A stretch of DNA of 64,000 nt, from NCBI RefSeq assembly GCF_048418805.1, contig NC_132781.1, positions 35,041,771-35,105,770 on the forward strand, given 5' to 3'. Made by a program: the position numbers and the translations under genes. Below, piece after piece: positions 43,131 to 56,890 of this stretch. A model generated the notes under the pieces. It had not been told where the DNA came from, made no database searches, and worked only from the letters and a program-made list of their open reading frames with translations. Source of the stretch: Vulpes vulpes (lineage: Eukaryota; Chordata; Mammalia; Carnivora; Canidae). Position 1 is the stretch's first letter; every line of letters begins with the position of its first letter.

Positions 43131-44127
43131 GGGCCAGCGGGCCCCGAGACCCCTCCCCCTGCCCCGGCCCCCACCCCGCCGCCCGCACCCGCGGCCGCCT
43201 GCGCCCGGACGGGAAAGCGCGGCGGGCCGGCCCGACCCGCCGCAAGGGCCTGAGGCGGGGGGCGCCCGGGTCCAGGGCCCTGGGGAAGGACCCCCAGCCG
43301 CACGCCGGCTCCAAGTGCAAAGCATTGACACGGCCCTGAGCGGAGAGGGGGCGCCCTCCCTCTCCCTCTCGCCCGGCGGCCGGGCCGCTCTGGCCCGCGC
43401 CCCAGCTTGGCCTCCGACCCCGCTCTCGGCCGCGGCGCCGCCGGGGCCCCCGCACTCCGGAGGGGGCTGGAGAGAGAGGCCGGTGGGCGGGCAAGTCGGG
43501 AGGCGCGGGCGGCGAGGTCCTGGAGCGGAACCCAGGTGGCGGGAGCCGGTGAGTGGAGCGGTGCTAGAAGCCCGGTGGGGCCGGCACGGGCGGGAGTGGG
43601 ACGCGGCCTTGCACTCGGGACCCGCGGGGACCCCCCCTAGCCCGCGCCTGCCCCTCACAGGAAGACTCAGGAGAATCGTGGAGTTCCCGGCAAGCCCTGA
43701 ACTCCGCGCAGTATCTGTCTGCGCCCCGGATCCAGCTCCGAGCCCTCCGACGGCCGAGAGCGCGGGTCCTCGGGGCTAGGGAGGCGAGCGCACCTTCCAC
43801 CGAGCTCCAGGCGGCACGGCGCGGGCTGATCCCGGTTCCCAGATTCTTGACCCGCGACTCAACGAATTTTCGCCGCATCCGGTACCGGAGACACAAGTCT
43901 CCCTCCTGAACAGCGGCATCGTCCCTCCGCTGTCCGCCACATTCTTAAGAGTTTGTTTCGGTGTCTCCCGAGCGTCCGTCTCCCAAGTTCACTAGTTGGG
44001 AGTACGGAGCGTGGGGGTCGGAGTGTCTGCGCGCACCTGTGGTTGAAGCCAGTCCCCACCCCCACAGTCTCCGTTCTTTGGCAGCCTCACCAGTTCCCCC
44101 GTTCCGTGGTGTGCGCGCGCGTGTGCG

Positions 44128-44170
44128 TGGTGTGGTGTGGTGTGGTGTGGTGTGGTGTGGTGTGGTGTGG
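44128..44170. repeat. (TGGTG)n minisatellite-like pentanucleotide run
   Basis: About eight perfect GTGTG/TGGTG units inside the CpG island, likely length-variable. Confidence 0.9.
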
Positions 44171-47100
44171 AGCTCACTGCGTGCGCGCGAGCGCCCAGAG
44201 TCAAGTGGCCACACACCTGCCTTGAATCGGGCTCGGGCGCCGACCCCCAGACTGATTCCTGGTGGTCGCGTTCGGAAGGACCAGAAGGGCCACGCAGTAC
44301 GCACACGGGTGACACCCTTGCCCGCACGACCTATAGAAGTGCGGCCGAGTTCGGCCGGCGCGGGCGGGCCCTGTGCTCCCGTGGTAGGCGCGTGCAGCCC
44401 ACATCCAACAGTGACCCACGCAACACTGCCCGTACACCGTGCACGCCCAGTCACAGGCCACCTTGTCGCTGCACACTTGGACCTGGCGTGTAAAGCCGGA
44501 GAGCTTGGAGCAGTGCGGATTAGGGACCGGCTGGAGCGGTTTGGCCTCCGCGACCTTTTTTCTACTTTTTTTCCAAGCCAGTCTCCGAGCTCCCTTACCC
44601 GGCTCGCAAACGAGCGCCGCCCCCACAGGGTTTTTCCTTGCGACCCTGCTCGTTGTTGTCGGGTCGCTCCTCTCTTAGTGCCTCCTCTCTGTCCAGAACG
44701 AATCTTCAACTCCGCGCTGCGCAGTCTATGCGGATGGGGCAGGATCCGTTGCAGCTTTGCACAGGCAAAGTCCTGCCGGCTCCATTTAGGCGGGTTATGG
44801 CCCCCCAGGGAGGGACGTGTGTGGGCAGGTTGGCGCAGTTGGTGAGGTGACCAGATAACAGGGCAGCGTTCCTTAGACAGGAATCGGGGACCGGGCCCGG
44901 GAATCCGTGAATACGTTTGCAGAGTCGTGCGCGTACACTTTCGTACTCCCAGGAATGTGTGTACACCTAACTGCGTGCAGTTTGGACATTTTCCTGGGAA
45001 AAGTCCGTAGCTGGCCCTGGGGTCCAAGGCGCGGAGAGTTCGGATCGCGTTGGCCTGGGTTGTTTGCCGGAGAAACCCAGCGACGGTGCACGGCTGCGTT
45101 TGGGGGACCACGATCCCGCCTGGCCACGGCCCTCCCACAAGCCACCCACTTGCCCTCCCGCAGCCGCAGGCTCCTTCCAGCCAGGGTCCTGTCGTCAGCC
45201 CAGCGTTTCCGTCCCGCAGCCAACCCGAGGTCCTGCAACAGGCGCTCTCAAGATTCTGAACCTGCGCCCCCCGCCCCAGCCCCCAGCCAAACCCTCCCGC
45301 GAGGAATATCCTTGGCTCCTCGAAAACCCACGCAGGGGAGCCTCAGGAGGCCTGAGAGCGGCGCCTTGAGGCTCCTGGCTCCGGCGCGGCCCCTCCCCCA
45401 TCTGGGTCTACCCTGCTTCCCTTTCCCGGGAACAGGCGCCTCTAGGGGGGGGTCCCCGGGGCTGAGAGCTCGTGTCTCTTTAAGAGGCCCCGGGGGGCGC
45501 CTCGCAAGCCGCCCGGGGCTGGAGGGGGGAGGGCACGGGCGGGGGCGGCTGGCGCCAGGCGGCCGAGGCTCCACAACAAAGCTCCGGCCCCTGTCACTTC
45601 GCATCGGCCGGGCCCCGCAGACGGGCGGGGGACGCGCGCTCAGCTGCCCCTCCCTCTCCCAGGCAGTCCGCGGCCCGGGCGTCGGGCGGGCGCGGGCCTC
45701 CCGGCCTCCCGCGGGTGCTGCTGCGCCCTCGGTGCCTCCGCGCTCCCGCAGCAGGGAGGCCGGGCGGGGGCGGCCTGGGCCGGGGCGGCCCGGGTCCCGA
45801 GCCCGCTGCGCTGCCCGGAACGTTCGCGGCGTCAAGGGCCCCTGTTGGGACTGCCCCGGGGTGGGCCTGGCCGGTGTCTGCTCCGTGTGCCGGGGGTGGA
45901 TGGCTTAGGGATGTGCAGGCGGCGTGCGCCGGGTAACGGGGCGCTGCCGTGCCTGTGCCCGTGCCCGTGCCCGGGCTAAGCTCGGTGACGCGCGTGGCCT
46001 GTGCGTGTGACGGCCGTGGAGGTGCCCCCGGGCGCCCGGCCGCAGCCCGCAGCCCGCAGCCCGCAGCTCGGCGCGCAGTGCGCGTGGCGGGGGCGGGGGC
46101 GGGGGCGGGGGCGACCCGGACCTGCCTCCCGTCCCCGCTTCCCGGCCGGACCCGCGCCTCCCGGAGTCTTGGCGCCAGCCAGCCCCGTTAGCGGCCGGCC
46201 CGGCTCCCCCGCGGGCCCGGCTCTGGCTGGGGTGGGGGCCGCGGCCTCGCTGACCCCGGCCCGCAGCGGCCCGGCCTGTCCCGTCCACTTAGACAAATTG
46301 CGGCTGACGGGCGCGCAGTCGCCCCGGAGTCGCCGCCCGCCCGACGCCTCCCTCCCGACCCAATTACCCCGCGCGGGGTCGGGCCCAGTGGCCGGGACTG
46401 GGTAGGGGGCGTGGGCAGAGCGGGGGCCCGACCTCCTCCCGGCCGCGCCGTGGCCCGGCCCCGCGCCCGGAGCGGCGAAGGGGCCCCCTCTCGGGCGAGG
46501 TCCCGGGAAGTGCCTGGGCAGACGCGGCCTGTGTGGCCCCGGCCCCGGTCGGCCTTCCCGGCGAAGGCGAGGCCACTCGCGGCCGCTCAGGCTCAGGCTC
46601 AGGCTCGGGACCGACCCGGCCTCGCTTTACACCGAGGGCGGGGGCGGGGGCGGGGGCGAGGGCCAGGGCCGTCCGGCCGGCAGCCGAGGGTGCGTCCCCT
46701 CCCGCCTTGGCACCAGAGTTCTGGGGACCCTGTGACCCTGTGACCCTGGGAGCTCGACTGTTGGCGGCTCTGGAGTCTGGGTCGCGGGTCGCCGCTGTCC
46801 GCTTGGGAGCAGGGGCCGGCCAAAGTGAGGTGCACGTCTGTGAACGAGTCTGCGAGTGCGTGGACGTGCGCGGTAGTGAAACGGGTGTGGGTGCTTGGGA
46901 TCACGGCGGCGCCAACAGGCCAGGCTGCTGTGGGGACGGGAAGGGGGGCAAGTCGCTTGAAGGACCCCGAAGACCAGCCCACCCGGGGGAGAGGGGCGGG
47001 GCTGGCCTGCGCGCTCGCCAGGATCTGGATTCCCGCTCGCAGAGGCTTTCGCAGGGAGCCGGGGGCCGGGGGGCCCGGGGAATTCCTGGAGCAGCGTCGC

Positions 47101-47249
47101 CCCCGCCCCCCCCATCCCCACTGCGCACCATAGTCCCGGCGCCAGCGGGGTCGTACCTGCCCTCTCTCTCCCGAGGTAGAGCTACCTGGCTTGTCCGGTC
47201 AGCCCCCTGGCCTCACACCAACCCTTTGCCTTTTTAACCGGTAACTTCC

Positions 47250-50040
47250 TCTTTGCTTGCTTCAGCCTGGTGGCTCTTCTTGGCTGGGCGCGCACCTCTC
47301 CCCCTATTGTGCAGGTGAGGACCCTGATGCCTAGAGGTGCGGTTGGTTATTTACCCAAGGCCACACAGCTACCAGGGACAGAGCTGGGATGGGACCTTGG
47401 TGGCATCCCCTCCTTAGAAGCTGCTGATGTCACTGCTGTCCTGATGGCTACCCCTACTTCCCCAGCAGGGTGACAGTGAGACTGCAGGGCCCCACCCTTA
47501 GGCTGGGCTCTTGCTTTGCATACAAGACAGACAAGATGCTCTCTTTCTTCTGCCCTTAGAGTTTCTGGCTCTAGGTCTGCAGGAGGGGACTGCCTTTCCA
47601 AGTCACACAGGGACAGGGAGCAGCCTCAGAGTCAGTCAGGGGCCGGGCCTGGAAGCTCTTAGGGATCAGGGATGGAGATGAGTGGGATCAGAGTCTTGGA
47701 TTGCGTGGTGGTGCAGGACAGGGGTGTCAGCAGAGAGTCCGACCCTCTAAGGGGCCGGGCTGGGGTGTATGAGGCAGCAAGGAGCAGACAGAGGTCAGAT
47801 AGCTGTGTGCAGACTTTGTAACCTGGGGCAAGGCCCAGGCCTTCTCTGGGGCTCGGGCTTTTCATCTGCAAAATCAGGACCAAGCAGTACTCTTTTAAGT
47901 ACTTTCTAGTTTAGAAATTCTCTGATCTGTGAAAATCAGAAAAATCAGCACTTGAGAAACCATTTCCAACCCCAGCCTGGCAGCTGCCTGCTCTGGCCTC
48001 TGCTGGCTTCCAGAGCGGATACTCCTGTTGACAGAGTGCTTGTGTGCCTGGATTTGCCTTGGGACCACTGGGCCTTTTCTCGAATCAATCCCAGCCAGTG
48101 CCCTCGCTCCTTGAGCTGCCACCCCAGCTCCCATCAGTCTCCTCACAGACCATGAAGATATTTTTTTCCTCCATCAAACTGAGAGAAAGTCCGTGGTAAT
48201 TTGCCCGTTGAGCGGGTAGCACTGGAGAATCAGGGAGATCACATGGCTTCCTCAAGGTCACTCGGTCAGGCCACAATTAGATGCGTGTTCTGATGGCCTC
48301 CTAGGTGATGCCATCATGGAGGTCGTCTGGGCTTCTGGGGTGGGGGTGGGGGTGCTGGTGAGGTAGAGGCTGCCCTTGGTGTTATCTCTGGAGGCTAGGA
48401 GGCTGGCTGCTCCATGGCCAGTGGGCAGTAAGGTCCCCTGCCCAGGGGCCCAGATCTCACTTCCAGCTGATTACAGGCTGTGGCAGCATCTATAACCTCC
48501 CCAATTAGCCAGGGGCCAGGCCCAAGGCCTCTCTGATAACCGGAGCTCTGTGGCAGCCGCTGTGGGGCCAGCTTATCTAGCCTTTCTTATCCTCCCCCTT
48601 CCCCCACATACTCAAGACTTGCCCTGGCTGTGAGCAGATGAATAACCAGATTGTCCTGCAAGCTCAGCCGGCAAGTCCAGCCCTACACCCACAACTTTCC
48701 CTGACTGGAGGAGGCCACAGATGTTTTGCACCCCCTGGAGGGAAAGGGCTGAGCCAGGGAGGACTCCTGACTCTAAGCTGCCAGCCAGTTCCCTGCATCG
48801 CCAGAGACAGCTCCTGGCTCTCCATCTTTGCCCCATCCATGACCCCACGTGGATTCAGAGGGGCTCACCTTTCCTAGAGCTCTGGACCCATCCCCAGGGA
48901 CCCAGGCCATCGGCAATATGCATAGGCAGCCTGGTGGTATTCCTCTCCCTGTCTCTTTTTGACTGAAACACTGCTCTGGCTGGGGGCTGGGCTGTGCCTG
49001 GTTGAGCTGAAATGGGGCAAAGCTGCTGCTAGTCTGGCAGCCCCAGTGGCCATGCCCAGACCTATGTTCCCTGCATGCTTCTCTCTGGCATGTGATTCCT
49101 CATGGCAATCGCAGGTCCCCAGATAGGAGGGACTGGCGTCAGCCACCCCATCTGTGTAAGGCCATCTACTCAGCCTACAGAGCCCAGTGTGATGCAGGTC
49201 CCGCTTCTCCCCATAAGCCCAACTGACCAGGTGGTGGGAACTGAAGACGAAATCCCTTCTCAGGTGTCATGGGGTGCATGTGAAGGGAGCCCAGGCCCCA
49301 GGGGCTGCTCCAGCTGCAGCTGGATGGTTACATGGGAATCCCTGCTTGTGAACTCAACTTGTCTGTGGCTGTTACATTAAACTTCCCCCAAACCACCCCT
49401 GGCTCAGTGGGTTTCCATCAATCCTCCCAGGCCTCTCTGGGTTCTTGGGAAAGATGGGGAACTGGGGCTAGCATTAGTCTCCTTCCTGCTCAACACCCCT
49501 TTTTGCACCTCCTGTTTCTGGCTCCTCCTCCTGCCATCCACTTCAGGTCCAGAACTGGGAAGGGGTGGGAGCACAAAATCAGGAACCTGTCATCCAAGGT
49601 TCCAGCCAGGTTTCACGAGACCTACCTGCCCCTGACCATCCTTCCTCCTTCTGAGTTGGAAAAGAAGCAATTACAAGGTGCCTGCCCCAAAGAGAAGGCT
49701 AGAGCCTTCCTGAGGCTCTCCTTCCCCCAGCAGCACTCCCAGCACAGGTCAAGGACCTGACTGGCCCTGACTACTGCAGCCAGGGGGGCTCCTGGCCTGT
49801 GTGGTGCCTCCAGAACTCACTGGCTCTGGTAATCCACAAGAAGTTTGGAGAATGGATTTAAATCAGGCCCAACCCAAATTGCAGAGCAAACATTCTCCTT
49901 CTCCGTCCTACCCCCTCACTCACTCTCCAATCAGTTGCTCATGTCGAGGCAGGGTGTGTTGGGAGCAGCGACACATGGTCAGGTCCACAGGACTCTGCTT
50001 GGTGCTTGGAGAGGACCCTGACCCCAGCAAACGCAGGGAT
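47250..50040. other. Intergenic between TBX2 promoter and BCAS3 3' end
   Basis: Unique sequence with one MIR (about 47305-47420, 'cccaaggccacacagctaccagggacagagctggg'). 48440-48600 clusters GATA-type motifs (GATAAC 48535-48540, CTTATCT 48572-48578, CTTATC 48586-48591) and an AATTAG core. No coding exon is recognised. Confidence 0.5.
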
Positions 50041-50044
50041 GGAC

Positions 50045-50711
50045 ACCAATTGTAGCGTGATTTATTGGACAAGACGTGCACTTTTTGACAGGGCCTTAGT
50101 AACCACGGTTTCCTTCACTGGACAGTACAGGACCAGGGTAAAAGGGCTTACAGACAAGAAAGACAAATCCTCCCCATGAACCAAAGGGGAAAGAAAAGAG
50201 GAAGGGGGTGCTTCTCCTTCCTTCCTCCTTCCCTAATACTCTGGGCCTCAGTTTACCCCACGCCAGCAGATTGGCCAAGGGAAACTGGGCAGTGCATCTC
50301 AGCCAAGAGTGGGCTGGGGCTGTCCGCTCAGGGTCAGCATGCCCAGCCGGGCCAACCACTGTCTCCCCTTCCAGGCCCCCTGTGGGGATGGTTAGAAAAT
50401 ACAAAAGCGGATCCAATGCAGGACATCATGTGCAAACGGAGGAGGGGACGGAGCTTCTGCAGTCTCCTTCAGCTACAGCCCCACCGGGGGGGGGGGGGGG
50501 GGGGGGCGGCGACAGAGGTCAGAGTGTGCCAAGGTGCTTGGGAGAAGGGTCTCTTCTCCATCCAGGGAGGGTGGGCGGCTGTTGTCACTAAGCTTGGGGA
50601 AGGCGGTCAGTGAAAGAGGAGCAGAGACCGAAGGGTAGGACCAAGAGGGGGGCTTCTCCCCCTCCCTCCAGCAGGTGAGTGGGCCGGCCAGTCAGAGGCA
50701 GGTTGCTGGTA
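50045..50711 (-). other. BCAS3: BCAS3 3' UTR
   Basis: Follows the TAG stop at 50712-50714. Contains a G21 homopolymer at 50486-50506 (C21 in the transcript). Confidence 0.65.
50061..50066 (-). terminator. BCAS3: BCAS3 poly(A) signal AATAAA
   Basis: TTTATT on the plus strand. The implied 3' UTR is about 660 bases, ending near 50040-50050. Confidence 0.65.
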
Positions 50712-51017
<306 letters not shown>

Positions 51018-52738
51018 TCAGCCGAAGGAGGGAGAAGCTCCCTTGGCTGGCAGAGTCCAGTTTTAGTTTTTCACTCATTGTGGGAACCCCATCAGGCCAG
51101 AAGCCTGGCCGCCCTGCTGATCTGTCTGGACCACATCGCCACACATGGGACACGCGCCCACACCTGCACGCACACTCCTGCTCAGCCAGCATGCTTCCCA
51201 GTTCTGTAAGTGGCTCCGTCCTGGGCTACCGGTCAGGTGGGAGGGAAGCCAGAACACGGCAAGGACTGCGGCTCCCCTGCCCCGATCTGTCCCTGCCTCC
51301 CCTCCCCAGCCCTGCCGGCTGCCCGGAGCTTCCTCCCTGGCTCGGCAACTCACTTGCTCACTCACTCACTCTGACCCACACAATCTGCCTGCTGGCCAGG
51401 CCTGGCTCATCTTTGGCACCTCCTGGAAAGCGTCCTGTTTCCCTGCAGGAGGGAATGCCTGGTTGGAGAGGGGCCTATTCCAACGGAGAGAAGGTCCCTG
51501 CTTGCCTGTAGTGCTGCCTTTCTCCCTTTCTCTTAGCCCCCAAGGTCCCGGAGGCCCCGCAGAATGCAGAGTTGCCCTGGGAAGCAGGCGAGGAGGCTGC
51601 CACCCCACCTACCGCCCCTTCCCTCGCCCTGCCGCAGCCCTGCTGCCATCTTCGGCTCAGCCACTGGCCCTACCTCATTCAGTTGTGGGCACCTTACCTG
51701 TCCCCACCCCCCAATCTCTTGATCTAAGATAGGTACTAGGGCAGGTGGGTTGGGAATAGACTTCCTTGCATGCTGAATACATGGAAGAAGGAATTACTTC
51801 TTGGCTTTTGGCAGGTGGCTAGCTCCTAGCCCCTTCCAGTTCCTCACAGCGGGCTCTGAGACAGCACACACATCCCTGGGAGGATTCTGGAAGCCTAACC
51901 CAGGGCCAAGATGTGGTGATCTGCGATTTTTCCTCCTCCAAGGCACGCTTGCCTGGGACTGAGAGGGTCTTGGCTGTCCCCCTCAGAAGCTCAGGATCTG
52001 AAAGCAGTCACTTGAAATAGCAAAGTGTGCTTGAATGTTATACTTGTCTGGTCTGGCTTGAGGCTTTTTATCTCCCGCCTGTACCCGCTGCAGCACAGCT
52101 AGCTTTGATTAGGGAAGGCGTCATGGCCTTTACTCTTGGGCGGGCAGTCGGCAGCCAGCCAGGAACTGACCACTGACTCCCACTCCCTATCGGCCACCCC
52201 CCAAAGCGCAGAAGGTGCCCAGCAATAGCAGCCACAGAATGGGGTGGGGGAGTCTGTGCTGCCCTCCTTCAGAGCAGACGCCTGGACCCATGTGTGAGGG
52301 GCCCTCAGGCTGCACCAGCCACGTCTGGAACCTAGACACTGGAACCTCTCAGCAGATAGGGGGGCAGTGAAAGGAGGGGGCTGTGGACACAGGCTGTGGG
52401 CCTGATGATGGTCCCAATCTCCAAGAGGCACTGGCTTCTCTGTTGGGCCAGAGGCTCTGGGATACGCCGAGAGTTATCTAGATGCAGACAGAAAACAAGG
52501 CAGGTGGCTACCGCATGAGCTGTCTCCCCCTAATTTGGGAGTACAGACCACTGTGCCAAGAGAGGGAGAAGATGGAAAAGCAAAGAACAGACTCTGGGAT
52601 TTCTACATGGAAGTGCCAGACTCCAAGAAAGCTTTCTCCATTCCCTTCGCTGCCCACAAGCAAGCCGAGGAGTGTGTGGGGGATCTCAGAGGCCCCACTC
52701 CCTTTCAGAGACCCTTGCCCTCATGCACAGCCATCCTG

Positions 52739-52753
52739 GCACTAGGGGGCGCT
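52739..52753 (+). promoter_or_regulatory. Strong CTCF-like motif
   Basis: GCACTAGGGGGCGCT matches the CTCF core consensus almost perfectly on the plus strand, inside the BCAS3 last intron and about 10 kb upstream of TBX2. Confidence 0.6.
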
Positions 52754-53439
52754 GACAGCAGGGCCAGGAGGGCCGGAGAGAGGAGCACTGGCAGTAGCAA
52801 GGAAAGCAGGGGCTTCCTTAGGATCTGGACACCAGGTCCAAGTAAGAAAGCCCCAGATTAAGGAGCAGGAAAGGCCGTAGTATGGGGAAGGCTGGCCCCT
52901 TTCCAGAGCTGGGGGACAGGCCCAGAGTTCTTGATGCAGAGTGCCGACACATCCACGCTGCCAAAGAAGCAGAGGAGACTGGAGCCCACAACCAAGCATG
53001 GCACCCCCGCTGCCCCTTGGCCCAGGCCCATGGCAGCTCCCCCAGCAGCCTCAGGGGCCCCACCCCGAGAGTCTGGGTGGATGCACCTCATCCCATCACA
53101 TGACCGCGCAGGGGCAGTTGCCAAAGGAACTTACGAGTTTGCTGCTCTTGGGGGACCAGGGTGGCCTGACCGGCTTGGTGCCTATTCTCCTTCCCCCAGT
53201 TAGGCCTGAGGTAAGACAGGGTGGGCAGGCTTCTTACTTGCCCCCCGTATCCCAGGGGGCTACTCTCTGCAGAATCGACATCCCCCAGCCTCTTCCCTCC
53301 TCTCCACTCCCACTGCTGTAGCCTGCTTAGGACTGCGCTTCCCACCTAGATGATTTCAGGAACTCCCTACCAGTCTCCTGACCTCCAGCAGCCCCCTCTC
53401 CAGCCCACCGCGCCAAACTGGAGTGGCTTGTCTACAGCA

Positions 53440-53945
53440 CAAACCTCATCTTGCTTTTCCTCTGCTTAAGAACCTTCATCGACTCCTCACATCCTTGGGA
53501 TAAACAGCACTACAAAATGGCCTTTCATGACCCGCCCCTTAGACCCCACCTCACTAATGGCACCTGTTACTAGATTCGAAGAACCAAAGTAATGAACTTG
53601 TGCAGTTTGGGGACCTCTCCAGGCTGCTTCAGGCCCCCGGGCCCACACTTATGCCATTCCCTTTGACTGAAAAGCCCTTCCCAGGTTCCCCTGGCCCCCA
53701 GAACACCTACTCATCTTCCAAAGGTTAGCACATGTGTCCATTCCTCTGTGAGCCTGTCTTGTGGCCCTGGCAGCAGAGCTGGCCAGGCCCCACTGGGCTG
53801 TAGTTACCCCCGCCCCCAGCCCCCTAACACTCTGTTCACGTGTGTCCCCGTCCGGGTGGAGAGCCCCCCAGGGCCTGCTCCTGTGCCTGATCTCGGTGTC
53901 CCTAGTGACAACCACAGGGACTGGAACATCTTGAATGCATGATGT
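53440..53945 (+). mobile_element. L2 3' portion
   Basis: 'aaccttcatcgactcctcacatccttgggataaac', 'aaatggcctttcatgacccgcccc' and 'tgaaaagcccttccc' follow the order of the L2 3' end. Strongly diverged. Confidence 0.65.
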
Positions 53946-56649
53946 GGTAAGGAGAGGCAGGAGCTGTGTCTTCAGCAGGGACTGTGAGAGAACCAGAGGC
54001 CTGGCTGGACCTGGGCACTATTTGATATGCCTTCCGTCAGACCCCGATTCTCTCCTCACTGAGACAGAGCAATGAGTGTGTGCAGAGGAGGAAGTAGAGG
54101 AGGGGTGCACACAGGTTTCCCCCCCTTCGAGTCACCCCGGCCGCCCAGCCCTAGGAGCAAGCGGCAAATGGAAATGTGTGGCCTTACCTTCCTCCATCCC
54201 GAACACCTGCTTTGTTACTGTTGGGTTGCTCACGGACGCTGGGCTGTTGGCATTGTTTTTTTTTTCCTTTTTTTTTCCCTTTTGGAAAGAAAAGCATTGA
54301 GGAATCTTTTTGGAAAAGATATGGACAACGATTGAGAAGTACACTGATCTCTGCAAGCAGGTGGAGAGGTAGTAAGGAGGTGTGGGGTATCACGCTGGGA
54401 GGAGGGCAGGCTTGCGGTGAAATTCTGCAGTCAAGGACAGTGACATGCATGTGTAGGGGGGTGGGGACCAGCCAGTCTCGAGGGTCCCACAGATGGAACT
54501 GTTGTGATGGAGCCCAGAGTCCCCCTTCAGTGTGGAGGGCTGTGGGAAGGGGACAGAAGGGTGCTGGTACTCCCCCATGCGGGCAGGTTGATAGGAGAGG
54601 GAGAGGAGACAGTGGCAGGCTGCAGTTTTGGGGGGACATCTCCAGACCTTTTGATTCAGGGGCCCAGCTTCTGGGCTACCCCCCCCCCCACCCCATTCCT
54701 GAGCCCCCAGGTCTGGGCAGCTCTCCTACAGGTGAGGTGGGCTTGTGGGGAGAGTCCACCAGCATCTTGCCAGGGCCGCAAGAGAGAGCTGGGGGCTCAG
54801 TGCAGGGGTGGCCAGGAAAGCATCCCCAGCAGCCTCTTTACTTAGAAGCATGCAGATCCTGGCCAGTGGGAAAAAGCCAGCTCTAAAAGAGGTTGTTCTC
54901 TAGGCTTCAGAACATGGTAGGGGATGAGGAATAGTTCCCAGCAAGTGGGAAGATAACTTGTTGTGCCCTCACATCCTCCAGTGGCTCTGTGCCCTTGGGA
55001 GTTGGGTGTTTGTCTCCCCCTCTTATGGACAGCAAAACCAAGGGTGAGTAGGCAGCCACTGGCTCCAGGCGTCCAGTCCCCCTGAGAGAGAACTGGCGCT
55101 GGTACAGGCCTCAGGATAGAGACGCTGGCAACTCCAGCATCACTGACTGGCTCCCAGTGCTCACTGCTGGCTGGGTCCGCCCACTCCCTACAGATTCTCA
55201 TTGGAAAACGGGCCTGCGATCCACAGATGGCCCTCGGTGCCGTGCTCAGGATGGGTGAGCCAGAGGCGGCAGGACAATGGAAGGAGCAGCAACTCCAAGG
55301 GAGGTGCCTAGGCTCTCATGAAGTCAGTGAAGGAAACAGAATGCTCAATCCTCATGTTGCCCCCACTCCACACGGAGTCTGGCAAAATTCAAGTGTGTCA
55401 GAGGGGGCAGAGAGGTGGCTGCCCTTGCTAGGGAGAGGCAACTCTGGCTACCTGGACACGTATGCAAAGGAGACACAGGGAGGAGTCACTGTTAAGTGTG
55501 GCAGCTGGAAACGTGGCCCCTCCCGGGCTGGGCTGTGCAGATTGAGGGAGCCCCTCTCTGTGGTAGCTCACTCCCTCATCCCAGGGCTGGATGTTGCAGC
55601 CCCTCTGCAGAGGCAGGAGCAGCAGGGACTGGCTCCCGGGAGCTGTGGGTGGGTACTGACGAGCGGGGCAGGAATGCACCTGGGGGAGAGGCGGATGGGA
55701 CTCCTACACAGCGCCAGAGATGCCATCCGGGGGCAGGGCACGGAGATACCCGCTCTGTCGCCTTTCCCTCTGGAGTACCGGTCCCCACAGCTGCTTCACC
55801 CTTGAGGTTTTCCTTGGGGCTGTCCTCTCCCCGGGATACAGACCCTTCCCTCCCTTGAGATTGCTCCAAACTGGCAAGACAGAGACTTCCAGGGACAGAC
55901 TGGATGGAAGCCTCGTTGCACTCATGAGTCACTTTACTAAGTGCCATGGTCTTGGTTGCCCCATTCCCTGGGAAATGCTGGGGCCACAGGTACTAGGTGA
56001 GCCTTGGAGAGACCTGGGGAAGCCCAGGTAGGCAGGGGACCCCAGTGGGAGGTCAGGAGTGAAGTCTTACTTTGGGCTTGACCGTGTCCAGGCCTCCTCC
56101 AGGCCAGATGGCAGTGGGGGCAGTGGGGGCGGCTGGCCAATCAGAGACCCTGAGGGAAGCCCCTCTGGCTTCTGGTAGGTGCGGGCCATGGTGGAGAGCT
56201 CGAGACTCAGGACTCAGAGGGAGGCCTGTTTCTGGGATCCAGCGGGGTCAGTGAGGGCAGTGCCATGAGTGTGTTTGCGAAGAGGGTGCCTGGGACCCCT
56301 GGTTCAGCCTGCAGGCAGCCCTGGCACTTCCTCCAACAAAAGCAGCAGCATCTACCGGCGGCCCCTCTGGCGTGCAGCAGCCAGCTCTGTTCTGTACACT
56401 TAGAGCCTCACGATGCTGCTCATTAAAGGGATTAGCAGAGCACTTTTATTGGGCCCTGGCTGCAGCCACACACCCCAGTCCTAAACTAACCACCCAAGCT
56501 GCTGGTGGGAGTAGGATTAGACCTCAGGACAGTCTTACCCTGCACCCACAGCCCACTTCTGGCAGTGGGAAGGGAGAAAGCTCCCCCTACCTCTGTCCCC
56601 ACTGCCATCCATCAGCCTAAAGGGCCTGAGAAGAGGGGAGGGGCGGTGT

Positions 56650-56890
56650 CTGCCCAGAGCGGGGAGGCAGTTTAGGGAAATGCTTAAGAGCACAGGCTCC
56701 ACCTGCTGCCACTACTCTGGGCAAGATCCTCAACATCTCCTGTGCCTCAGTTTCCTGTGCATGAGGATAACAATGTTTGTTTCCTAGTGTGGTTGTAAGA
56801 ATTAAATTAAATAATGTAATGCATGTCGAGTGCATCACAAAGTGCTTAAAGCTTCCAGCCAGCAAATGTTGAGTTACTACTATTGTTACA
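56650..56890 (-). repeat. MIR, nearly full length
   Basis: 'cttaagagcacaggctcc', 'gggcaagatcctcaac', 'gtgcctcagtttcctgtgc' and 'aagtgcttaaagc' give the MIR in reverse. Confidence 0.85.

Noticed and set aside
43945..45138. 397-codon minus-strand frame in the CpG island
   Set aside because: Includes the translated (TGGTG)n repeat (His/Thr/Pro run) and no domain; no splice or conservation support visible.
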